Origin: Acidaminococcus timonensis
GTDB taxonomy: Bacteria > Bacillota > Negativicutes > Acidaminococcales > Acidaminococcaceae
Reading direction: 5' to 3'
NCBI RefSeq assembly: GCF_900106585.1
Contig: NZ_FNWH01000005.1
Location: 123,961-187,960 of the forward strand
DNA length: 64,000 nt
The notes under the pieces are model-generated. The model saw only the letters and a program-made list of their open reading frames with translations. It made no database searches and was not told the DNA's origin. Positions 1 to 8,615 of this stretch are shown one piece after another. Position 1 is the stretch's first letter. Each line of letters begins with the position of its first letter. The position numbers and the translations under genes are program-made.

Positions 1-1152
1 TTGGATGGCCTGAAGTTCTTCTGGCTGGTGAACCAGTTCCAATACCGTGGATGCCAGGATTTTCGCCCCATAGACAATGGCTTTATGGGCATCCGTTGTC
101 TTCCCCGCATCAAGGAATTCCTGGGAATGGGCCGTTGCTCCTTTCTCAACGAATGCCACCCGGATGCAGGACCCCGGCACCCGGTGCATGACATTGGCAA
201 AGTCCGTGGAACCGGTCTTCTTGCGAGGGGGCTGGCAGTTGGGGGCTCCCAGGATCCGGGCATATTTCATCAGCAGATCATTCAAATGGAGATTGGGAAT
301 CTTGTTATCCAACACTTTCGTTACCTTAATTTCGGCTTTTGTCTCCGTCATCATAGCAGCGCCCTGAAAGATTTTTTCCAACCGGACCATCAGAGCCCGT
401 ACGGCACTGACTTTATCTGCCCGGACCAGGATTTCTGCCCGGGTCAGGCTGGGAACTACATTGGCCGGAGTCCCGCCGGTATCGAGGATATTATAGTGCA
501 GCCGCACATCGTCAGCCACATGTTCCCGCAGACATTCCATACCATGGAAGGCCAGGCACATGGCATCCAGGCTGCTGCGTCCGGACTCCGGTTGCAGAGC
601 CGCGTGTGCTGCGATTCCGTGATAGGCCAGATTGTACTTGGCAATGGCCAGGCATTTGATATCGGTCTGGGTAGCAGGTCCCCCATGCATCATCAGCGCT
701 GCATCCAGTTCCTCGAACGTACAGCCATTCTGAATCATCAGGTATTTGCCGCTCAGATTTTCTTCAGCCGGTGTCCCATATACGGTCAGGGTGAAAGGTT
801 TGGCCCCGGCAGCCTTCTGGATGGCTACAGCCGCTCCCAGGATACACGGTCCCTGCATGTGGTGACCGCATCCATGACCCATCCCTGGCAGAGCATCATA
901 TTCGCACAGAAGACCCAGATTGGGTCCTCCCTCCCCGTTCTTCCAGATGGCTCGGAAAGCAGTAGGAAGTCCACCCACTCCTTGTTCCACCTGAAATCCG
1001 TGGGCTGTCAGATAATCGGTCAGCAGACGGACGGCAAAGAATTCATTGGGCCCGATTTCCGGATGATCGAAGATGGTATCTGCCATTTTCGTCAGGACCG
1101 GTTTCTGCTCATCCACACAGGCATTTGCCTGGTCAATTTGCTGTTCCAGCAT
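1..1152 (-). CDS. M20-family amidohydrolase (AbgB/HipO-like), C-terminus cut by window edge
   Basis: Predicted zinc-dependent M20 amidohydrolase that would hydrolyse an N-acyl amino acid or aminobenzoyl-glutamate-type amide. The 384 visible codons are open to the window edge with no stop, so the C-terminus lies outside. The N-terminal metal region reads EYDALPGMGHGCGHHMQG (about residues 84-101), followed by TPAEEN with the expected catalytic Glu. A KKTGSTDFANVMH stretch near the visible end fits the second metal-ligand region. The ATG follows an AAAAGGAGAAGAGAAC ribosome site. It lies 41 bp downstream of the YfcC-type transporter gene, so the two probably form an operon for peptide or amidated amino acid uptake and cleavage. 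The substrate cannot be read from sequence. Confidence 0.85.
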   Translation of the reverse strand, partial: MLEQQIDQANACVDEQKPVLTKMADTIFDHPEIGPNEFFAVRLLTDYLTAHGFQVEQGVGGLPTAFRAIWKNGEGGPNLGLLCEYDALPGMGHGCGHHMQGPCILGAAVAIQKAAGAKPFTLTVYGTPAEENLSGKYLMIQNGCTFEELDAALMMHGGPATQTDIKCLAIAKYNLAYHGIAAHAALQPESGRSSLDAMCLAFHGMECLREHVADDVRLHYNILDTGGTPANVVPSLTRAEILVRADKVSAVRALMVRLEKIFQGAAMMTETKAEIKVTKVLDNKIPNLHLNDLLMKYARILGAPNCQPPRKKTGSTDFANVMHRVPGSCIRVAFVEKGATAHSQEFLDAGKTTDAHKAIVYGAKILASTVLELVHQPEELQAIQ

Positions 1153-1193
1153 GTTCTCTTCTCCTTTTACACTTGTGACTCTGTACAGCTCCA

Positions 1194-2612
1194 TCACAGG
1201 GGCCCCAAATGGATCAGTTGGGCCACAGAAGCCAGGACGCACCCCATCAGCAGCCAGATCAGGAACAGTTTCCACATAAACCGCATCCACCGGTCATAGG
1301 GAATGTTGGTCACCCCCAGTGTCCCCATAAGGGCCGTGGACGTGGGCAGTACGTAATTGCAGAAGCCATCGCCAAAATTAAAAGCCAGTACGGCTGTCTG
1401 CCGGGTCACGCCTAAAACATCGGACAGAGGGATCATAATGGGCATCACAGCCACCGCCTGGCCGCTACCGCTGGTCAGGAACACATTGATCAGCGTATTG
1501 GCCAACACCATACCGGGTGCGATGATTCCCGCCGGCAGTCCGTCCAGCAGGACAGCCATAGCATGGACGATGGTATAGGTGATTTTCCCGTCGTTCATGA
1601 TGGTGCTGATGGCCGTGGCCATACCGATGATGTAGGCGGCTCCCAGCATCTGTTTGCTGCCGGCAATGATATCCTTGCACATTTCATTGGGACTGGCACC
1701 GCTCAATAAGTCAGCTACCACCGCATACACCAGAAAACCGGCAGACATTTCTGCCATGCCCCAGCGCAAAGCAATGGCTCCGTAGATGATCACTCCAAAG
1801 GTCAGGACCAGCAAGGCAAGAGGAATCGCTTTCTGACGGGTCATTTTCCCCGTTTCTTCCAGATCCATTCCTCCAGTGGTAGCCCGGGTCTCCTGATCCA
1901 GATCATACATGGGACTCTGTTTGGGATCAGCCTTGATTTTCCGTGCATACCGAATCAGGTAGATATTGGTGATCACATAATATATTGCGAAACAGATGGC
2001 CCGATACCACAGTCCGGAATACAGGGGCAGATCTGCTATAGTCTGGGCTACCACCGTGGTATACATATTCAGGGTACCGGTGGCAAAGCCGATGGCCCCG
2101 CCCAACAGCAGGATGGATGCCCCGGTGATGGAATCCAGTCCCATGGCCATGGCCAGCATCACCATCACCGGTCCGAAGGGTATGAACGTATTGGCACCCT
2201 GGGTGGTGCAGATCAAGCCGAAGATCAGGGTCAACGCCGGCAGGAAGATTTCAAGCCGATCCGAGAATTTTCTGGCTCCTATGGCCAGGATGGCCTGCAG
2301 GGAACCGGATTTTGTCACGATGTGGAAGGCAGCCCCTGCCATCAGGATCACCATCATCAGATCGATCCGCTTGTTCATAGCCTTCATGATGTAAAGGGGA
2401 ATCTTCAGGGGATTGATGCCGCTTTGGGCCACATAATGGAAGGTTGCCGGATCCAGGACTTTTTTCCCCCCTGGTCCTTTGACAAAATCATACATCCCTG
2501 CCGGAATGATCCAGGTCAGAAGGACCGCCACCACGATCAATGCAAAGATGATGATGAAAGTATGAGGGAAATTGACTTTCTTTACCGCTTTCAATTTGGC
2601 TGTTGCCTCCAT
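1194..2612 (-). CDS. YfcC/DcuC-like integral membrane transporter
   Basis: A 472-residue polytopic membrane protein of the YfcC family (C4-dicarboxylate anaerobic carrier-like superfamily). About a dozen hydrophobic segments are visible, and the glycine-rich stretches at GGAIGFATGTLNMYTT and TSGSGQAVAVMPIM are typical of the family. Family members are described or predicted as amino acid, peptide or dicarboxylate carriers; the substrate here is unknown. I chose the ATG at 2612 because AAGGAG sits 8 bases upstream. The in-frame GTG nine bases earlier overlaps that ribosome site. A good sigma-70 promoter lies just upstream, and the gene is divergent from a LysR regulator that may control it together with the M20 hydrolase. 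Confidence 0.82.
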   Translation of the reverse strand: MEATAKLKAVKKVNFPHTFIIIFALIVVAVLLTWIIPAGMYDFVKGPGGKKVLDPATFHYVAQSGINPLKIPLYIMKAMNKRIDLMMVILMAGAAFHIVTKSGSLQAILAIGARKFSDRLEIFLPALTLIFGLICTTQGANTFIPFGPVMVMLAMAMGLDSITGASILLLGGAIGFATGTLNMYTTVVAQTIADLPLYSGLWYRAICFAIYYVITNIYLIRYARKIKADPKQSPMYDLDQETRATTGGMDLEETGKMTRQKAIPLALLVLTFGVIIYGAIALRWGMAEMSAGFLVYAVVADLLSGASPNEMCKDIIAGSKQMLGAAYIIGMATAISTIMNDGKITYTIVHAMAVLLDGLPAGIIAPGMVLANTLINVFLTSGSGQAVAVMPIMIPLSDVLGVTRQTAVLAFNFGDGFCNYVLPTSTALMGTLGVTNIPYDRWMRFMWKLFLIWLLMGCVLASVAQLIHLGPL

Positions 2613-2653
2613 TTCATTCACTCCTTTTTTATACCCGCACGATTGATGATTTT

Positions 2654-2682
2654 ATTGTAGGATAGATCATCCATCCTTTCAA
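2654..2682 (-). promoter_or_regulatory. sigma-70 promoter for the yfcC-like/M20 operon
   Basis: On the minus strand a TTGAAA -35 box is followed by a 17-base spacer and a TACAAT -10 box. The spacer contains an imperfect palindrome of the form GGAT...ATCC, a plausible operator for the adjacent LysR regulator. Confidence 0.6.
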
Positions 2683-2749
2683 ATTGTTCTTTTTCATCAA
2701 AATTATAAAGTTTATTTATCATTTTACCCGGCAGGCTCCGCATCCATGG

Positions 2750-2755
2750 TATAAT
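2750..2755 (+). promoter_or_regulatory. candidate -10 box for the LysR/CoA-transferase operon
   Basis: TATAAT lies 40 bases before the LysR start codon. No good -35 box is present at normal spacing, so the promoter may be weak or activator-dependent. Confidence 0.35.
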
Positions 2756-2794
2756 AAATCAATCAACTCCAGGAGTCTAAGGAGGCAAGCCATT

Positions 2795-3718
2795 ATGCCC
2801 TTTAATCTGAAACAATGCCACTACCTGGTCACGCTGGCCGACTGTAACAGCTTCCATCAGGCCGCCAGGACTCTGTTCATCACCCAGCCCACTCTGAGCA
2901 TCGCCATGAAAAAGCTGGAACAGGAAATGGGCCAGCCCCTGTTCCAGAAGCAGGGCCGCAAAGCCCAGCTGACGCCAGCCGGGCGGCTGGCTCTATCCTA
3001 CGCCCGGAAAATGCTGCAGTTGGACAGAGAACTGGCCAGAGAGCTGAAAGCCCTGCGGCAGAATTCCCAGAGAGACCTGCATATCGGCACCTATTTGCTG
3101 TTTTCCACCCTGCTGATGCCTCCTCTCCTGGCCGCCATCCATAAATCCCATCTGCCAGTAGACCTGAAACTACACCATCGCCACGGTTTTGAACTGAAGG
3201 ATGCGCTGCGCCGGGGTGAGTTCGACCTGATTCTGTGCATCCAGGACAAACCAGATCCGGAATTTTCCTGTGTACGCCTGAAACAGGAGACCCTGCTGGC
3301 CATCCTGCTGCCCGATAATCCCTGCTGCCAGCAGGCCCGTCCTCTGGAAGGCCTGCCCTGGCCCTATTTGCCTCCTGCGGCACTCTCTGGAGAGACCCTG
3401 TTTCTGCAAAGTCCCATCCAGCAAATTCGCCACCAGGAGGACCGGCTCCTGGAACAGGGTCTGAAACCCGCAGCCTGCAAAGAGATTGCCAGCATCGAAA
3501 CAGCCCTCGGACTGGCCGCAGAAGGCCTGGGGATTTCCTTTACCATGAGCTGTTACGTGAAGGCCCTGCACCCAGTCCATCCGGTCCGCTATTTTGCCAC
3601 CGGAAACCTGCAGGAAGCCCCCTGGCTGACTCTGTATTACCGGAATGAACTGGAAGGAGATCCTGTATTGGAGCCCCTGATCCATCTATTGCGTGAAATC
3701 GTCCAAACCATCTTATAA
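2795..3718 (+). CDS. LysR-family transcriptional regulator
   Basis: A 307-residue LysR-type regulator. The N-terminal winged helix-turn-helix covers about residues 1-60 (FHQAARTLFITQPTLSIAMK, then LEQEMGQPLFQKQGRKAQLT). A periplasmic-binding-like effector domain follows from about residue 90. The ATG at 2795 has an AAGGAGG ribosome site; an upstream in-frame extension from 2684 lacks one and is low-complexity. The gene is divergent from the YfcC-type transporter across a 180-base intergenic region. It is followed after 12 bases by a CoA-transferase-like gene whose ribosome site overlaps this stop codon. LysR regulators commonly control the divergent operon in response to its substrate; here that is inference. 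Confidence 0.9.
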   Translation: MPFNLKQCHYLVTLADCNSFHQAARTLFITQPTLSIAMKKLEQEMGQPLFQKQGRKAQLTPAGRLALSYARKMLQLDRELARELKALRQNSQRDLHIGTYLLFSTLLMPPLLAAIHKSHLPVDLKLHHRHGFELKDALRRGEFDLILCIQDKPDPEFSCVRLKQETLLAILLPDNPCCQQARPLEGLPWPYLPPAALSGETLFLQSPIQQIRHQEDRLLEQGLKPAACKEIASIETALGLAAEGLGISFTMSCYVKALHPVHPVRYFATGNLQEAPWLTLYYRNELEGDPVLEPLIHLLREIVQTIL

Positions 3719-3730
3719 GGAGGCATTCTT

Positions 3731-5065
3731 TTGTCGCTACTGTCCGCCTATAATCAAAAAAAGAAGACCGTCCCGGAGTTGCTTTCCCTGCTCCAGGACG
3801 GTGATTATATCCTGTCCGCCCAGGCACTGGCTGAACCGGTGACCCTTTTGGAACAGTTCCCCCTGCTCCACCAATGGGGGCGGAAAAACCTGGTGTTCAA
3901 TTCCTGTATGCCTGCCCGGGATCTGGCCTGGTACCATGATCCGGCCATGCGGGAAACCCTGGAACATGTCTGCTGGTTTTTCAGTCCTCCGGCCCGGAAA
4001 GCCCATCAGGAGGGGCTCTGCACTTTCCTTCCCGGGTACTCCACCAACCTGGTACGAAAGACTTTCCAACAGCTCCGCTCCCAGGGCCGCCGGCCGGTAC
4101 TGCTGGCTACGGCTTCCCCCATGGATGCGGAGGGGAATTTTTCCCTTTCCATCAGCGCCCTGTTCGAGAGGGAAATCATCGATAACGGGGCCCTGGTCCT
4201 GCTGGAAGTCAGTTCCCGGTATCCCCGGACCCATGGAGATACCATCCTGCCCCTGTCCGCCGTGACGGCTTTTGTGGAAACGGACCGGCCGGTACCGGAA
4301 ATGCCGAAAACGACCCTGCGGCCCGTGGACCAGGCCATCGGCACCCGGATCGCCGAACTGATCCCGGATGGTTCCACCCTTCAGCTGGGGGTGGGGCACA
4401 TTCCCGATGCGGTAGCCATCCGGCTGAAAGATCGCAGGCACCTGGGCATCCATTCCGGCATGTTCAGTGAGAGCCTGATGGAACTGATCCGCTGTGGCGC
4501 TGTGGACAATTCCCGGAAAGGCTTTCATCCGGGAGAGACAGTCACAGCCTTTGCTGCCGGCAGTCAGGAACTGTACCAATTCCTCCACGAAAACAGGGAC
4601 ATCCTGATCAAAGGCGGATATTATACCAACGCTCCAGCTGTCATTGCCCAAAACCGCAACATGGTCTCCCTGAACACCGCCCTGGAAATCGATCTGACCG
4701 GCCAGTGTGCCGCTGAATCCATGGGGTTTACCCAGTGGAGTGCTACGGGAGCCCAGACAGAAACCGTGGAAGGGGCCCAGCTGTCTCCCGGCGGAAAATC
4801 CATCCTGGCCCTGCCCTCCTGCTATACGGCCCGGAGCCGGACCGGAGAAAAGGTCCTTCGCTCCAAGATCGTACTTTCCTTCCGGCCGGGCACCATCGTC
4901 TCCACCTCCCGGAACGATGTGGATTACGTTGTTACAGAATATGGCACAGCCTGGCTCCGGGGACAGCCCCTGGACAAACGGGCTAAAGCCCTGATTGCCA
5001 TTGCCCACCCGTCCTTTCGGGACCAGCTGACAGCCGACGCCAAAAAATATGGACTGATTTTTTAA
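3731..5065 (+). CDS. acetyl-CoA hydrolase/transferase family protein lacking the expected catalytic Glu
   Basis: A 444-residue protein of the acetyl-CoA hydrolase/CoA-transferase family (4-hydroxybutyrate and butyryl-CoA:acetate CoA-transferase branch). The glycine-rich CoA-site motif LQLGVGHIPDAV lies at residues 217-228. In characterised relatives the next segment reads HTEM or HSEM, and that Glu forms the enzyme-CoA thioester. Here residues 241-245 are HSGMF, with Gly (GGC) in the Glu position. The reading frame is otherwise intact and full length. Translation probably starts at TTG, seven bases after an AAGGAGG that overlaps the LysR stop. It may be a catalytically altered or inactive paralogue, or use another nucleophile. 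Family assignment is solid; function is not. Confidence 0.8.
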   Translation: MSLLSAYNQKKKTVPELLSLLQDGDYILSAQALAEPVTLLEQFPLLHQWGRKNLVFNSCMPARDLAWYHDPAMRETLEHVCWFFSPPARKAHQEGLCTFLPGYSTNLVRKTFQQLRSQGRRPVLLATASPMDAEGNFSLSISALFEREIIDNGALVLLEVSSRYPRTHGDTILPLSAVTAFVETDRPVPEMPKTTLRPVDQAIGTRIAELIPDGSTLQLGVGHIPDAVAIRLKDRRHLGIHSGMFSESLMELIRCGAVDNSRKGFHPGETVTAFAAGSQELYQFLHENRDILIKGGYYTNAPAVIAQNRNMVSLNTALEIDLTGQCAAESMGFTQWSATGAQTETVEGAQLSPGGKSILALPSCYTARSRTGEKVLRSKIVLSFRPGTIVSTSRNDVDYVVTEYGTAWLRGQPLDKRAKALIAIAHPSFRDQLTADAKKYGLIF

Positions 5066-5077
5066 TACACATAAAAA

Positions 5078-5103
5078 GGACCTGTCTCTTATAGGACAGG
5101 TCC
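5078..5103 (+). terminator. hairpin terminator after the CoA-transferase-like gene
   Basis: Perfect 9-bp stem GGACCTGTC/GACAGGTCC with an 8-base loop, flanked by AAA and TTT that extend the pairing. It lies 12 bases after the stop codon. Confidence 0.7.
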
Positions 5104-5116
5104 TTTCCATTCGCTG

Positions 5117-5144
5117 GAGACTCGAGACTAGTGACTAGAGACTC
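5117..5144. repeat. four tandem GAGACTA-type heptamers
   Basis: Four consecutive 7-base units (GAGACTC, GAGACTA, GTGACTA, GAGACTC) lie between two terminator hairpins of convergent genes. The same heptamer, on the opposite strand, recurs in three copies at 55201-55221, again between two hairpins. Confidence 0.7.
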
Positions 5145-5150
5145 AAAAAA

Positions 5151-5182
5151 AAGAAGGAGCTGCGCTTGCACAGCTCCTTCTT
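5151..5182 (-). terminator. intrinsic terminator of the gct-gcd-hgd operon
   Basis: Perfect 12-bp stem (AAGAAGGAGCTG / CAGCTCCTTCTT) with an 8-base loop. On the minus strand it is followed by eight T residues and sits 9 bases after the hgdB stop. Confidence 0.85.
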
Positions 5183-5191
5183 CGTATCGGC

Positions 5192-6331
5192 TTACAGGCT
5201 TTCTGCGAAAGCTTCCAGAGCGGTCTGGGCTTGCCCGAAGTCACGGGTCTGTTGATCCACACCGATCTTCACATGAGGAATGTGATGGGCATCCAGAGCC
5301 TTCTTCAGGTCAGGATATTCCATTTCTTCCGGATCGCAGAACTGCATCATGAAGACCACAACACCTTCAGCGCCGCTGTCTTTGACCAGCTGGCACACAT
5401 GTTCAGAACGGGTGTTCTGCAGATAGGAGGGGTCATACAGCAGTACGTCGTTCTTTTGTTTGGAGAACTGTACAGCCAGTGCCTGCAGCCCGTTATCCAG
5501 GTCTTCCGGAGCATCTACTGCGAAGCTGCGGCTTTCGTAAGCGCAGTCATCAGCAGCGACTACCAGCTTGTTATCGTCCATGGCTTTCAGCAGGCCGGGC
5601 ATGTTGTAGATGATACCGGAAACAACCACTTTGTGGCCATCGAACTTGCCGGCAGGAGCAGCAGCCAGTTCTTTGTTCAGTTCTTCCAGTTTGGCCGTGT
5701 ATTCATCCTTCAGCATGAAGTAAGCAGCACGCAGAACGGCAGCACGGGCAGAAGCCGGAATCAGATCCGGATGTTCGTTGGCCAGTTTGCAGAATTCACG
5801 ACGGGCCTGACGGCTCTTGTTGTACACTTTGATGGCATCAAGGATGGCATCATTGGTGATTTCGTGACCGCAGATTTCTTCCAGATGACCTTTCACTTCG
5901 TTGTAGGCGTCATAGGTGAATTGACGGCCGGCAGCGGTTTGACGGACCTGCGGATGGGCCAGGAAGATAACCGGCATCTTGCCGGCCATGGCGACTTTGA
6001 AGTTCTGGCTCATAGGACGCAGGGTATCGCACAGTACGGTCGTGATGATCCCGTCCAGGCCATCCAGGGTACCGTCCAGCAGCATTTCCAGGGATTGCTG
6101 GGCAACGGTGCAATAGAAGGAAGCACAGTATTCTTTGGAACGGACTTCCTGTTTGCCGTTGCAGCCCCATACACCCATGGGAACCATACCTGCAGCATAG
6201 ACCAGTTCTTCCGGGCTATAGTAAGGCAGGCAGCCGATGGCTTTTTTACCCTGGGCTTTGTATTTTGCCAGCATGGTTTTCGGGCTGGCAGAGATTTGTT
6301 TGAATTCATCAAGCAGTGCACTGATAGCCAT
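5192..6331 (-). CDS. hgdB: (R)-2-hydroxyglutaryl-CoA dehydratase, beta subunit (component D)
   Basis: The 379-residue beta subunit of the radical dehydratase that converts (R)-2-hydroxyglutaryl-CoA to glutaconyl-CoA. The HgdAB heterodimer carries [4Fe-4S] clusters and receives an activating electron from HgdC. Length and the N-terminal sequence (MAISALLDEFKQISASP, then a CLPYYSPEELVYAAG segment) match the known Acidaminococcus protein as I recall it. Conserved cysteines in CLPYYSPEEL, GCNGKQE and VLCDTL are candidates for cluster ligation. It is the last gene of the operon: its start lies 2 bases after the hgdA stop, so translation is probably coupled, and a strong terminator follows. Confidence 0.96.
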   Translation of the reverse strand: MAISALLDEFKQISASPKTMLAKYKAQGKKAIGCLPYYSPEELVYAAGMVPMGVWGCNGKQEVRSKEYCASFYCTVAQQSLEMLLDGTLDGLDGIITTVLCDTLRPMSQNFKVAMAGKMPVIFLAHPQVRQTAAGRQFTYDAYNEVKGHLEEICGHEITNDAILDAIKVYNKSRQARREFCKLANEHPDLIPASARAAVLRAAYFMLKDEYTAKLEELNKELAAAPAGKFDGHKVVVSGIIYNMPGLLKAMDDNKLVVAADDCAYESRSFAVDAPEDLDNGLQALAVQFSKQKNDVLLYDPSYLQNTRSEHVCQLVKDSGAEGVVVFMMQFCDPEEMEYPDLKKALDAHHIPHVKIGVDQQTRDFGQAQTALEAFAESL

Positions 6332-6333
6332 TG

Positions 6334-7767
6334 TTATTTCCCCTTCTTTTCATCATTTGCTTCCATGGCTTCGACCAAGCCCTGAACACGGGTCTCATAC
6401 TGAGCCGCGTTGAAGTTTCTCGGGTCAGCCTGGTCACCATCGAACCCGGCAGTGGGGATACCCATGTCTTTGGTGAACCGACGCTGCATTTCAGGCATAT
6501 ATCCGCTCCAGGGTTTGCAGGACCGGTTGTAGTGGACCAGTACGCCATCTACCTTGTTATCGCGGATCAGGCCTTCACGCCATGCAACACCCTGTTCGAT
6601 GCTGACGGAGTTAGGCGCTTTGCAGTATGCTTTCACCAGACCATCCAGGTTGTCGTATACAAATCCGAAAGCAGGCGCATACACAACACCGGTAATGTTC
6701 AGGCCGTTGGCTTTCAGCGGTTTGAACAGGTTCGGCAGTTTCGGCCAGCAGGGGATACCTTCGAACATGATACGATGCTGTTCTTTGAACGGAGCCGTGG
6801 TGGTGCCTTCTTTGACGTGCTGTTCCAGTTCGCTGGCCAGCAGTTCGAAAGCTTCAGCAGCTTCTACACGGCCACGAGCGGTTACTACATCGGCCATATG
6901 GTTGAACAGATCGAATCCGTTGAACGGAGCCGGTTTGTATTGCAGGTAATCGCAGACCTTCAACCATGCCTTGGCCGTACGGTTGGCGTTCTGGCAGCAT
7001 TGTTCGAATTTGTCTTCATCGAACTTCTTGCCGGAGATTTCTTCCATTTGATGGATGGCCGTATCCAGCTGGGCACGGATGTATTTCACGTTGGATTCGT
7101 TTACATGGTCGAATTCGTTGTAGGGAACATCGATCATGATCAGGGGAATGTTATGACGACGGGCAATGTCTTCATACCATTTGGTCATGCAGTTGCAGAT
7201 GTTGTTGCAGCACAGCAGGAAGTCCGGCTGAGGCATGGTCATCTGACGATATTTATGCAGGGCATTCTGCCGGCGGGTCTTTTCTTCCCCTTCGGGCAGG
7301 GCTGCGATTTCGTAGATGTTATCAACGGTCGGATACGGTTTCAGGGTCTTGGGGTCGATTACGGGTTTGCCGTTTTCATCGAAGACCTTCTTGCCGTTTT
7401 CATCTTTCATCTGTTTGCCGCTGTTGGGATTGATGACATAATTGCCATCTTTATCCATCTTGTTGGCACCCCGATAGCCGGCGGAATAAGCCAGGGAAAT
7501 CCGGGCATACCCGCAGATATCGTTGTCGTATCCCATGTCTTCAGCAGCCTGGCACATCACTTCGCCGTCACGGTTGGCAGCGATACCAGCAGCCTGGTTT
7601 TCAGGATAACCTACGTGCAGACCGAAAGATTCAGCCAATTCGCAGGGGAACTTGGAAGAGGACCAGCCTACTTTTTCTCCTCTTTCTTTGGCTTCCCGCA
7701 GTTCTCTGTAAACCTTTTCAACTACATCTCTCAATGCCTGAACGCCAGGGCTTACTTTCTTTGGCAT
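6334..7767 (-). CDS. hgdA: (R)-2-hydroxyglutaryl-CoA dehydratase, alpha subunit (component D)
   Basis: The 477-residue alpha subunit of the 2-hydroxyglutaryl-CoA dehydratase. Cysteines in GEVMCQAAEDMGYDNDICGY and in the LLCCNNICNCMTKWYED segment lie in regions where the family ligates its [4Fe-4S] cluster. The length equals that recalled for A. fermentans HgdA. The gene lies between hgdC and hgdB in the order known for this organism group. The start ATG follows a GAAGGATC ribosome site. The enzyme is cytoplasmic, oxygen-sensitive, and needs ATP-dependent one-electron reduction by HgdC. Confidence 0.97.
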   Translation of the reverse strand: MPKKVSPGVQALRDVVEKVYRELREAKERGEKVGWSSSKFPCELAESFGLHVGYPENQAAGIAANRDGEVMCQAAEDMGYDNDICGYARISLAYSAGYRGANKMDKDGNYVINPNSGKQMKDENGKKVFDENGKPVIDPKTLKPYPTVDNIYEIAALPEGEEKTRRQNALHKYRQMTMPQPDFLLCCNNICNCMTKWYEDIARRHNIPLIMIDVPYNEFDHVNESNVKYIRAQLDTAIHQMEEISGKKFDEDKFEQCCQNANRTAKAWLKVCDYLQYKPAPFNGFDLFNHMADVVTARGRVEAAEAFELLASELEQHVKEGTTTAPFKEQHRIMFEGIPCWPKLPNLFKPLKANGLNITGVVYAPAFGFVYDNLDGLVKAYCKAPNSVSIEQGVAWREGLIRDNKVDGVLVHYNRSCKPWSGYMPEMQRRFTKDMGIPTAGFDGDQADPRNFNAAQYETRVQGLVEAMEANDEKKGK

Positions 7768-7795
7768 AATGATCCTTCCTTCTCTCGAAATGAAA

Positions 7796-8593
7796 TCATG
7801 CTTGCGCTTGATTTTTTAACGCTTTTTTATACGCATACAGGGCAGCACCCAGGGCACCATTGTACTGTGCCAGCGGAGACGTCTTGATTTCCACACCAAG
7901 ACCTTCTTCCAAGGCCTGTCTCACGCCATAGTTCTGGGCCACACCGCCTGTCATCACTACGTCCTTCACAACCCCCACCCGGTTGGCAAGGCCGATGACA
8001 CGGCTGGCTACGGAACGATGGATCCCGGCAATGATGTCGACCTTATTCGCGCCCTTGGACAGCTGGCTGATGACTTCACTTTCGGCAAAAACCGTGCAAG
8101 TGGAGCTGATGGAGATCCGTTTCTTGGACTGGGCACCCAGCTCAGCCAGTTGAGAAACTTTCACTTCCAGAATATTCGCCATCACATCCAAAAAGCGGCC
8201 TGTCCCGGCAGCGCATTTATCGTTCATCTGGAAATTGGTCATGGCTCCGTTTTCCACATGGATGACCTTCACATCCTGGCCACCGATATCGATGACCGTA
8301 TGGACGTTGGGCCACAGGAAACTGGCACCCATGGCATGACAGCTCAGTTCGCTCATCTGTTTGTCGGCAATGCCTTCCAGCGAATTGCGTCCGTAGCCGG
8401 TAGCCAGGGTAAACGCCATATCTTCCCGCGTCATGTGGGCATTGTCCAGGACTTCCTTAATAGAACGTGCGGGACCGGATGTACCGGTCCCCACGTCTAC
8501 CAGGGATTTTGCCACGATGTCTTTTCCGTCTTTCAGGATAACGCACTTGGACGCCGTAGATCCAACATCGATTCCCAAGGTATAGATACTCAT
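7796..8593 (-). CDS. hgdC: 2-hydroxyglutaryl-CoA dehydratase activator (component A, archerase)
   Basis: A 265-residue ATPase of the BadF/BcrA/HgdC (acetate/sugar kinase, actin) fold. As a homodimer bridged by one [4Fe-4S] cluster it hydrolyses ATP to fire a low-potential electron into HgdAB. The phosphate-binding motif LGIDVGSTASKCVI is at residues 6-19. The cluster ligands Cys127 (NDKCAAGTGR) and Cys166 (SSTCTVFAESEV) fall at the same numbers as in A. fermentans HgdC. The ATG follows GGAGGC. It lies between gcdA and hgdA in the operon and is slightly longer at the C-terminus than the 260 residues I recall for the reference protein. Confidence 0.97.
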   Translation of the reverse strand: MSIYTLGIDVGSTASKCVILKDGKDIVAKSLVDVGTGTSGPARSIKEVLDNAHMTREDMAFTLATGYGRNSLEGIADKQMSELSCHAMGASFLWPNVHTVIDIGGQDVKVIHVENGAMTNFQMNDKCAAGTGRFLDVMANILEVKVSQLAELGAQSKKRISISSTCTVFAESEVISQLSKGANKVDIIAGIHRSVASRVIGLANRVGVVKDVVMTGGVAQNYGVRQALEEGLGVEIKTSPLAQYNGALGAALYAYKKALKNQAQA

Positions 8594-8615
8594 AAATGAA
8601 TTGCCTCCGTAAGGA

